Source of the DNA: Campanula takesimana
Taxonomy: Eukaryota > Streptophyta > Magnoliopsida > Asterales > Campanulaceae
Direction: 5' to 3'
Length of the DNA: 64,000 bases
Assembly: GCA_026119855.1 (NCBI GenBank)
Contig: JAOWBW010000251.1
Coordinates: forward strand, 1,116,001-1,180,000
Of the stretch, positions 57,901-64,000 are shown piece by piece. Below the pieces are notes generated by a model that searched no databases, was not told the DNA's origin, and saw only the letters and a program-made list of their open reading frames with translations. A program made the translations under genes and the position numbers. The first letter of the stretch is position 1. Every line of letters begins with the position of its first letter.

Positions 57901-59657
57901 CTTTCATGGGGGGTTCCTTTGTCGTATCGAGGCCAGACCTATGATGCTCGGACTCAGGTACGAGTGTCTGACATTGTTACGGATCCGAGTGTCGGATCCT
58001 CTAAATTTTTAGGATTTTACAATAAATGTAGTGTATAACACCCACACCCAAGTCCTATTGTGTTGCACGGGTACGGAGAGGTAAATTTGGGAGTCCGAGC
58101 ATCACAGGGTTAGACTTCTCTGCCAATACTTGATTTGGCTTTTTTGTTCTTTCTCATTTTAATGGCCTGCTTATTCACCTTTTGTAATTTCTCTTCTATA
58201 TTCTACCCCCCCCCCCTCCCAAAAGAAGAAGAACAATTAACCGAACACACAAATTAAGAAGAAGTGTGAAAATTGGCCCAAGTCCCTGAATTGTTTCTCA
58301 AAACATTTGCATCCACACTAGGGGGTTCATATTTTCAATCAAACGGGGCTAAACATGAAGGACAACAAAGGCAAGTTGTCGTAAAGCACTTTCCTTGAAA
58401 AAAAAAAGGCTTTTCTTCGACGGGAGAGCCCAAAAATGGATATTCGCCTCTGTTTTGGGGAGGGACAGATGGACAATTATTATATTTGGGGAATGACAAA
58501 ATACAGGAGAGCCCAAAAATGGATATTCAGTTTGGTCAATTAGGGTCCTAAGTTACAAAAGTTAGTCTGTAAGGGATTTTTAACAGAATTTTTAGAAAAA
58601 AACCAATCAAGTCACACGAGCCTGGCACATGCATGATGAATTAGATTGGGTGGTGCGTGTTTAGAGTTTGGGGTTGATTTTTTTTTTCAAATGATGATTG
58701 AGGAAAAGAAATTCAATTATTTAACCCTTTTAAAAAAAAAAAAAAACCTTTATAAACAAAGATCAATTTCATATTAACCAATGCATGTGCCAGACATGTG
58801 TGAGAACTGGGTTGTAATGATTATGTTAAAATATATGTAACTGACTAACTGTTCTGACTATGGACCCTATATTTGACCAAATTGAAACATCAAAACTCAA
58901 CGTGAAATTGATTCCAAACTTTGGACCCTATTTTGTTGGCTCCTCGTTATATTTTCTGATGGAAAGAAAAAGAAAGAGAGGGAGGGAGGGAGAGAGAGAG
59001 AGAGAGAGAGAGAGACTCAAAGCAGAAAAGAAACATTTTCAGAGCTTTGTGATGACAGGACCTGAAAAACATGCCAATCGTGACGTGTTAATTTTGTTCG
59101 TGCCTAGATACGTCTTTTACATCTAGTCAGGCTTATATTACTTATGATCCTCAGGAAGGATCCTTGAAAATGGAAGCCTAGATATGCTTGAAATGTGGGC
59201 TTATTCGGACTTCATGAACTTGAGGGAAAAAATACCAGTAAAATCTTCTTAATCATAGCTGAATTTGAGAAACACGGTTCATTGCTCTGTTTAGTTTTCT
59301 GATAACCAGTCTTGGTTACAAAAGGCAGAACTGAAAGCTCTGAAATATTCGAATACAGACGTCGAGATCGGACAATTTTGAACTCATGATAGAGAGGTTA
59401 ATGGTATCTCTGAAGTTTGCAAGGATACAATTACTCACTTAGCTTATTTAGTAATTACTGATAATTCTATTCTCAATAACATAGTTTGGTGGATGCTGTC
59501 ATTTTAGGCGATGGACAGTCAACAGAAGTTGAAACGTAAATTCAAGAGCAACATCTTCTCACCTGATGCCACTTGAACATTTTCATCAGCTGTAGGTTCA
59601 CTAACACCTGCTCCATCAAACAGCTCAACCCTCTTATTCCCGATGCTGCTCATATAC
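48922..59657 (-). CDS. NPSN: Novel plant SNARE (NPSN, Qb-SNARE), last six exons
   Basis: Exons, in transcription order: 59563-59657, 49820-49899, 49688-49744, 49502-49594, 49327-49401 and 48922-49026. All have GT-AG borders and continuous phase. The reading includes NKRVELFDGAGVSEPTADEN, MSNQELINAGMKTMDETDQA, VGTQTAATLKGQTEQMGRIV, IQFSIKKASQLVKEIGRQ, then a single membrane anchor (CIMLFLFLIVCGVIAIIIV) and the tail NPNNKSIRDIPGLAPPAP. This order and the RDIPGLAPPA tail are diagnostic of NPSN11-13. Those proteins are membrane-fusion SNAREs; in Arabidopsis NPSN11 acts with KNOLLE, SYP71 and VAMP721/722 at the cell plate. The N-terminal exons are not in this window. The first intron here is 9,663 bp because element E sits in it. 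The tail ends VKGAEYF; the exact paralogue is unresolved. Confidence 0.93.
49125..49291. mobile_element. Stowaway-type MITE in an NPSN intron
   Basis: CTCTCTCCGTCCCATAATAA and TTATTTTGGGACGGAGGGAG ends are inverted, with TA on both sides. It lies between the last two exons. Confidence 0.8.
49930..51349 (+). repeat. E left LTR
   Basis: TG...CA ended. Four-palindrome array 50185-50294, TATA box TATAAATA at 50382-50389. Transcription would start a short way downstream. Confidence 0.93.
50185..50294 (+). promoter_or_regulatory. Four-palindrome array in E left LTR
   Basis: Four CTCGGCCGAG cores (two as TGCTCGGCCGAGCA, two as GACTCGGCCGAGCA) are centred at 50191.5, 50213.5, 50264.5 and 50287.5, a spacing of 22/51/23 bp. 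The right LTR has the same array at 55879-55988. Confidence 0.78.
51356..51373 (+). promoter_or_regulatory. E primer-binding site (Asp tRNA)
   Basis: TGGCGCCGTTGCCGGGGA begins six bases after the LTR. It complements the 3' end of plant tRNA-Asp, the primer typical of Athila elements. Confidence 0.9.
51488..54070 (+). CDS. E gag-protease polyprotein, intact 860-codon frame
   Basis: Residues about 85-260 form the Athila-type gag capsid (HIQSFLEYCDTTR, FPFSLRDKAKQWL, WERFKELLRMCPHHG). A single CCHC knuckle is at C309-C322 (CELCGSNSHSSESC). A polar linker with NNKNQEK follows, then a retropepsin with active-site LDLGAS at about 607 and the closing ILGRPFLATAGA motif at about 680. After residue 730 the sequence is a lysine-rich tail instead of reverse transcriptase, so pol was deleted and the frame closes at 54070. 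The long undisturbed frame suggests recent selection or recent insertion. D-L-G replaces D-T/S-G, as is common in Athila. Confidence 0.9.
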   Translation: MKRARKPLEKFDPEPERTFHERLRKFREFLEAEMAQNGDQNRDGDGIPATPPPRTLREFVNPSTPGTRTPIVVPNADAAHFEIKPQLLHMVMNNQFGGSALEDPHLHIQSFLEYCDTTRIIGVTPEAIRMRLFPFSLRDKAKQWLNAVPHNSLTTWDQVQEAFLGRFFPPSKTAQIRTKITNFSQNGDESLYDAWERFKELLRMCPHHGLEKWLIVHTFYNGLTFKTRETIDAAAGGALMNKGVDEAYDLIESIALNHYQWSNERDQPQGTAGKFNVDVVTLLSSKFDMLFKKIDNLNTNSVANINVICELCGSNSHSSESCDLLDTNSSEQVNFVNSNGQRGGMYSNTYNSEWKNHLNFSYRSNNVLNPQPSSQPPGFVPKKFNNNSFPPPKSKLDLLIDYMVENNKNQEKINNEFRENFKVLNNRFDNLAAHNKMLENQQAQQASTSHRPQGSLPGQPQRPNEHANVIVSLSKEKESNSPTPLEVETKNGKSEISYNKYFEPPIPYPQRLIKKGVNDQYAEFLKILKSLNVRVPYSDDIKEIPSYAKPLKEMLFKKKSLEEFENFTLAEDVSAILQKKLPPKLKDPGIFSIPCSIGRCNTENAMLDLGASVSIMPFSVSVRLGIGELKPTTISLQLADRSIQYPIGIMENLPCRIGSLIIPVDFAILEIEEDKDIPVILGRPFLATAGAIIDVKKGTLTLNVGNKTEEFWKQNPTIENSCRKNEVFDNNHEEINVIQSMDQKKDHIDKLNTYGKYVKGIKESRANDKNIDWKRMLHDEDEGDDIIERSKEVAPKKTTGFRACEDYRKLIPSKKKSGWRMRINHRASIKPTDMQWKIVKDNRPSQYHAMPVFINRKASS
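54231..54419 (+). CDS. Small 62-codon ORF in E, coiled-coil-like
   Basis: Begins MYQQNTQILNRLDQY and ends in a proline run (PPNQQPPPPF). Heptad-like spacing of hydrophobics suggests a short coiled coil. It may be a remnant of the region downstream of pol. It is preceded by ATT and TA microsatellites (54120-54222). Confidence 0.35.
   Translation: MYQQNTQILNRLDQYSTNFDQFRTNIEDRVNHIQGRVDYIYNYGIGNWLNFRPPNQQPPPPF
54420..55610 (+). other. E 3' non-coding region
   Basis: AT-rich, no gene. An internal purine-tract-like AAGTGTGGGGGGG lies at 54507-54519 and A-runs at 54625-54647. The repeated GGGACAATGTT/AGGACAATGTT wording is typical of the Athila 3' region. Confidence 0.6.
55624..57044 (+). repeat. 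E right LTR
   Basis: 1,421 bp. Four-palindrome array at 55879-55988, TATA box near 56077. Confidence 0.93.
57327..57575. mobile_element. Stowaway-type MITE in NPSN intron
   Basis: CTCCCTCTATCCCATAACG and AATGAAACGGAGGGAG ends, TA on both sides. An inner ACGACCCATTT/AAATGGGTCGT pair supports the hairpin. Confidence 0.78.
57941..58106. mobile_element. Small TIR element
   Basis: TGATGCTCGGACTC and GAGTCCGAGCATCA are exact inverted ends. It is related to the element at 20607-21021 (shared CGGATCCGAGTGTCGGA). No clear target duplication. Confidence 0.65.
58110..59560. other. NPSN intron, remaining sequence
   Basis: No exon found. It contains C-, A- and T-runs, a direct repeat of AGAGCCCAAAAATGGATATTC (58425 and 58505, one copy per 80 bp) and a GA microsatellite at 58977-59013. 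Confidence 0.5.
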
Positions 59658-60006
59658 CTGCAGTTCCACAAAGTAGAGTGCACAGTCAACAAGAAGCTTA
59701 AGAGATGAAAAAGAAAATAGGAAGATCATGATAACGATGAAGTGAAGACATGCACATACTCCCAGAAGGAAACATATAGTAACCAACTCAGGTATAACCA
59801 TTTGAAGCACTACCACAACAATAATTTCCTAGTTTTGCTAATTACAAGTATCGTGAAACTACATAACGTGTAAAAATTAGCCACTTCACCAAAGTTTAAG
59901 GGGATGCCCAGCCAACAGAAAGAGAATTTGAACAAGTGGTTAGTGATTCTTCTTCTGGAATTATCATGTTTAAGTATTTCTTTCCCGTGATAGCTAACAA
60001 TAGAGG

Positions 60007-60175
60007 CCAAATTACATTTGTCTCCCCAAAGTATCCACCCACTCCCACTTTGCACCCCAGTTTGAAAAGTGGGTCTGTTTGGTACTTTAATTTTGAAATC
60101 ATCCCACTGTACCCCCTGACACTAACGAAAGTTAGAAAGATTAACGAATTTGGTCATGTGCATGTGATGTGAGGG
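60007..60175. repeat. Single end of the long-TIR family
   Basis: GGCCAAATTACATTTGTC.CCCCAAAGTATCCACCC and following bases match the first 170 bp of the element at 61222-63318, but no opposite end is paired with it nearby. Confidence 0.6.
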
Positions 60176-60366
60176 CTATTTTGGTCATTCGCATATTAAG
60201 TTTTAATTTCACTTTAATTTAGTTTTTTATTATTCAAAGTTACATATAAATGCATATGTTATGCATTATTTATAATTAAAAAAATAAAATTATAATACGG
60301 AGAACATTAATTATTAGTTGAATAATAATAAAAATATATTTATTTATTTATATAAAAAACATGAAG

Positions 60367-60559
60367 GGGAGCCTTGGCGCAGCGGTAAGAGCTGTTGCCG
60401 TGTGACCAGTGGTCACGGGTTCGAGTCCTAGGAGCGGCCTCTTGCCAATTTATTTGGTAAGGGAAGGCTTGCCCCCTATACACCCTTGTGGTGGGACCCT
60501 TCTTCGGACCCTCGCCTTGCGGGGACGCTTCGTGCACCGGGCTGCCCTTTTTTTATATC
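60367..60559 (+). mobile_element. Au-like tRNA-derived SINE
   Basis: Exact 12-bp target duplication AAAAACATGAAG (60355-60366 and 60560-60571). The head GGGAGCCTTGGCGCAGCGGT contains a polymerase III A box. GGTTCGAGTCC (60418-60428) is a perfect B box. The body ends CACCGGGCTGCCC followed by a T-run, the classic Au SINE 3' end. Full length, about 193 bp. Confidence 0.9.
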
Positions 60560-60696
60560 AAAAACATGAAGAAAAAAATAAAAATTGATATACCAAAAAA
60601 AGGTCATTCAGATCAAGTTTTTATCTTTTATTATTATTATATTAAATAATTAATAATAAAGTAACACATTATAAAGTAAATAAATGTCGTGAGATT

Positions 60697-61221
60697 TTTA
60701 AGGCATAATAGCAAAGTATCTTCACTAAGACCAATAAAGAAAGAAAAGCCAAAAAACGTAAAAAAGAAACAAAAACACAAACCCATCAGACATGTTCCCT
60801 TACCGTAACCTCTTTCCCAACGTACCTCTCCCTTCCCCTCCTCCCTGCCGCCACCACCATTGCCGCCATTTCCCCCAACAACATCAGCAACCATCGCCAC
60901 TACTTCCACCATTGAATTCTTAAAGAAAGATGATATGAGCATGGGAGCTCCGACAGAATCATCAAGCAAAGAGTAGATCTGGGATTGTTGATTTTTTTTT
61001 TTTAATGGAGTTGGAGAAATCTGGTAGCTCCAACAGATTATGTCCGTGGAAAAAATAATAATCTGAGAGCTCCGAAGGAATCATCAAACATCATCTTTGC
61101 TTCGACCTCTCTGTTGCAAGAACAGATTTTATTTTGTTTCTTTTGGATTGTGGTGAAAGAACAGTTGGGGTTTTGATTTTCTTTTTGGATCTCTGATTTT
61201 GGTGTAGAAGTAGTTTTCAAC
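60697..61221. repeat. Duplicated 525-bp segment, copy 1
   Basis: Matches 63319-63843 in the same orientation with scattered changes. It contains CCGCCACCACCATTGCCGCC-type coding-like triplets and CAACAACATCAGCAACC, but only short frames. Probably a captured gene fragment or part of a larger transposon. Confidence 0.75.
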
Positions 61222-63318
61222 AAGGCCAAAATACGTTTATCCCCCTAAAGTATCCACCCAATCCCACTTTGCACACTCGATCGAATATTGTCCCAGAGTA
61301 ACACTTTAATTAACCTTTCATCTCACCTTCCACCCTGGCCCCTAACGACGTTAGAAATTTAACGGAAATTGGTCATATGCACATCACGTGAGGGATCTTT
61401 TTACTTATTTTTCAGAAAGAGAAGGGCACAAATGTCAATTCCTTACTAAAGGAGGCAATTAATTTCTCCTCCCACCCCACCATCACCACCCGTCAATAAC
61501 CACCATCACCACCAGTCAATCACCACCACCACCATTCTCCGGCCACCATCAACACCCAAATCCGGTGGTTTCCTTAACAAATCAGCACGAAATTTCCCAA
61601 TAAAACCCATTAACCCTCTCTCTCACATGTTGGATTTGAATCCCCATCTGCAAATGCGAAAATTAGACCCAACATAGTGAGATTCGAATTCAAAATTACC
61701 ATGACTACAAGTATGAAACTGATCCAAAAAACCCATGTAATTTTCAAGAAATTGATGAAATTCGCTAAGAGGTCAGAATTTTACCAATGGTTTGCTGAAT
61801 AAAGGGAAGTTTCTAACCCAATTCCATTCAAGCAGATTCAAACTGAGAAGAGTGCAGATGGGTAGCAGGTAAAGGAGACGAACATGGGTAGGGCAACAAA
61901 GGACCGACAGCAGAAAGACGAGGATGAATGATGTGGTGCGGAAGAGGTGAAAGGGAGAGGGTGGTGACGGGAGATGAGCAGGGAATGTGGGGGTTTTTGT
62001 CGGAGGAAGATTTTAGATGGTGGTTATGAAGATGAGGAAGGGTTGAGGTGAGATGGGAGGGATGAACCTGGACAATGGGTTTGCTGGGTTTGCTTTTTTT
62101 TTTTTTTTTTTTCTTTTCTTCTTTTTTTCATTATATAAAAGTTATTTTATTTATTATGTTGTTAGTATCTTTTATTTAAAATAGTTTAACTTTTTGTTTT
62201 TGAAAAATAAAAATAATTAACTTAGAAGAATATATAAGATAATAATAATAATAATAATAAGGAAAAATTGCATTTATGATCACCCAACTATTGGCCATGA
62301 GTGGTTTTGATCACTTGTTTGCGTTTAATAGCCTGAACTATTTTTTATGTGCTTCCGTGATCACTGGGACTAACTCCATACAAAAAAATTCGTTAACTCA
62401 CCCTTTGCTTGTCCACGTGCCCTTTTTTTTTAGGGTAAAATAGGAATACAAAGTAACATTGAATTTAAATGTTTTTTAAAGGTAGAATTTGAATGTTAAT
62501 AAAAGGTTGCTTTTTTTTTTTTTAAAGGCCTAATTTGAATGGTTGAGCAGCTAGATTTTTTTATTTTTTTTGCTTTAGTTTTATGTGTTTACATTTTTCA
62601 TCAACTCACTTTAATCATCCTCTTGATCAATTACACCGTGTTTTCAAAAATAAAAATAAAAATGGTCATGGATTAAAATTGAATTATATTTAAAGTATTG
62701 AAAGAAACTTAATTTTTTATTTTTTATTTAATATATGATTTTAAAATAATTTTTTTGAAAGGCAAAAATAATATTTACTTAAAAATTATTCTAATATTTG
62801 ATATAAGTACCTTTTATACTAAAATTTGATATAAACCTACTTTTCCTGTTTTACCCTCCAAAAAGGGCACATCGATAAGTAGAGTTAGTTAACGATTTTA
62901 TTTTTGATGTAGTTAGTCCCAGTGATCACAGAAGCACTAAAAAAATAGTTCAGGCTATTAAACGCAAAATAAAAAATAGTTGAGTGATCAAAACCACTCA
63001 TGGTCAATAGTTGGGTGGTTATAAATGCAATTTTTCCTGATAATAATAGTAATAATATGTTATTTTATCATTATATTTGATATAAAGAAATAGATGAAAA
63101 CTTAATATAAAATAAGAAAACCTAATATTAAAGGAGAATGACCAAAATAACCCTCATGTGACAAACACATGACCTATTTCTGTTAAATATTTAACGTCGT
63201 TAGGGGCCAGGGTGGAAAGTGGGACGAAAGGTTAATTAAAGTGTTACTCTGGGACAAAATTCGATCGAGGGTGCAAAGTGGGATTGGGTGGATACTTTGG
63301 GGGGATAAATGTATTTTA
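61222..63318. mobile_element. Non-autonomous element with about 180-bp terminal inverted repeats (Mutator-like)
   Basis: The first 180 bp (CAAAATACGTTTATCCCCCT onward) are the inverted complement of 63140-63318. Shared inner landmarks include CCCACTTTGCAC, CTCGATCGAAT, CAGAGTAACACTTTAATTAA and GGCCCCTAACGACGTTA. Long TIRs without transposase suggest a MULE derivative. The interior holds CACCACCATCACC-rich sequence (61490-61560) and a second TIR element (62262-63037). Confidence 0.75.
62262..63037. mobile_element. Nested TIR element
   Basis: GGAAAAATTGCATTTATGAT at 62262 pairs with ATAAATGCAATTTTTCC ending near 63037. TIR similarity extends over about 130 bp (TGATCACCCAACTATTGGCC, CCTGAACTATTTTT, GTGATCACTGGGACTAAC). 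The interior is AT-rich with no gene. It is flanked by ATAATAATA-type sequence. Confidence 0.75.
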
Positions 63319-63843
63319 AGGCAAAATAGCACTAAGACCAAGAAAGAAAGAAAAGCCAAAAAACGTAAAAAGAAACAAAAACACAAACCCATCAGACATG
63401 TTCCCTTACCGTAACCTCTTTCCCAACGTCCCTCTCCCTTCCCCGCCTCCCTGCCGCCACCACCATTGCCGCCATTTCCCCCAACAACATTAGCAACCAT
63501 CACCACTACTTCCACCATTGAAATCTTAAAAAATGATGATATGAGCATGGGAGCTCCGACAGAATCATCAAGCAAAGAGTAGATCTGGGATTGTTGATTT
63601 TATTTTTTTAATGGAGATGGAGATGGAGAAATCTGGTAGCTCCGACATATTACGTCCGTGGAAAAAAATAATCTGAGAGCTCCGAAGGAATCATCAAACA
63701 TCATCGTTGCTTCGACCTCTCTGTTGCAGGAACAGATTTTATTTTGTTTCTTTTGGATTGTGGTGAAAGAACCAGATCTGGGATAGTAGGGTTTTTTATT
63801 TTCTTTTTGGATCTCTGATTTTGGTGTAGAAGTAGTTTTCAAC
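63319..63843. repeat. Duplicated 525-bp segment, copy 2
   Basis: Direct repeat of 60697-61221. It ends with GTAGTTTTCAACAA at the same point at which copy 1 meets the long-TIR element. Confidence 0.75.
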
Positions 63844-64000
63844 AATGCATAACATATCTATTTTTGTTTTCAAGTTTGAACTAATCCACGAAATTGATTT
63901 ATTTTATCTTTGATTTTGGTGGTGGAGGCGTGGTGGTGGTGGAAGCGGCATGGTGGTTGTGCTGCCGCCGTTACAGTGCATAAACCTGGTAATTAGTGGC

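Noticed and set aside
60366..60440. Functional tRNA gene
   Set aside because: A and B boxes are present, but the sequence continues into an Au-type SINE body, has no tRNA fold or CCA-side partner, and is flanked by a target duplication.
61490..61570. Histidine/proline-rich coding repeat (CACCACCATCACC)
   Set aside because: No open frame of useful length; simple-sequence interior of a TIR element.
59658..64000. Upstream NPSN exons
   Set aside because: No minus-strand stretch with splice borders matches the expected N-terminal SNARE region; these exons probably lie beyond the window.

Overview
This window is plant nuclear DNA, very probably from a eudicot. It holds intron-split plant genes, Stowaway-type MITEs (CTCCCTCCGTCCC ends on TA targets), Ty1/Copia and Ty3/Gypsy LTR retrotransposons with plant-type primer-binding sites, and a tRNA-derived Au-like SINE. 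The species cannot be fixed from the sequence. No rRNA, functional tRNA gene, CRISPR array or bacterial operon is visible.

Only three host genes can be supported, all on the minus strand. (1) The 5' part of a CRT-like (CLT) plastid thiol transporter at 162-2567, continuing beyond the left edge. (2) A small two-exon gene for a 140-residue basic protein, exons 25260-25451 and 17763-17993, separated by a 7.3 kb intron full of transposons. (3) The 3' part of a novel plant SNARE (NPSN) gene at 48922-59657, whose 9.7 kb intron contains a complete non-autonomous Athila-like element.

Layout: CLT (162-2567); a young 9.6 kb Tekay-type chromovirus 'F' (4313-13946) inside a Stowaway MITE; a solo or truncated LTR 'H' (about 14760-16063); the two-exon gene with its intron load of MITEs, a SINE, a solo LTR and an exon-like relic (17763-25451); a four-deep nest (25704-43686): MITE, containing old chromovirus A, containing Copia-like B in A's LTR, containing deleted chromovirus C in B's LTR; a Gypsy relic G interrupted by a hAT-like element and by gag-protease-only element D (43737-about 48400); the NPSN gene with Athila-like E (49930-57044); then MITEs, a SINE, a duplicated segment and long-TIR elements to the right edge.

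The most unusual signal is a shared cis-module in the LTRs of unrelated retrotransposons. F (chromovirus), E and H (Athila-like) and B and D (Copia-like) each carry four copies of a short CG-rich inverted repeat (arm-CG-NN-CG-arm). The spacing is almost constant, 22 / 50-52 / 22-23 bp, and a TATA box usually lies 65-90 bp downstream. The motif sequence differs between families but is nearly uniform within each LTR. All four copies fall on about the same face of the helix. I know of no published description of it.
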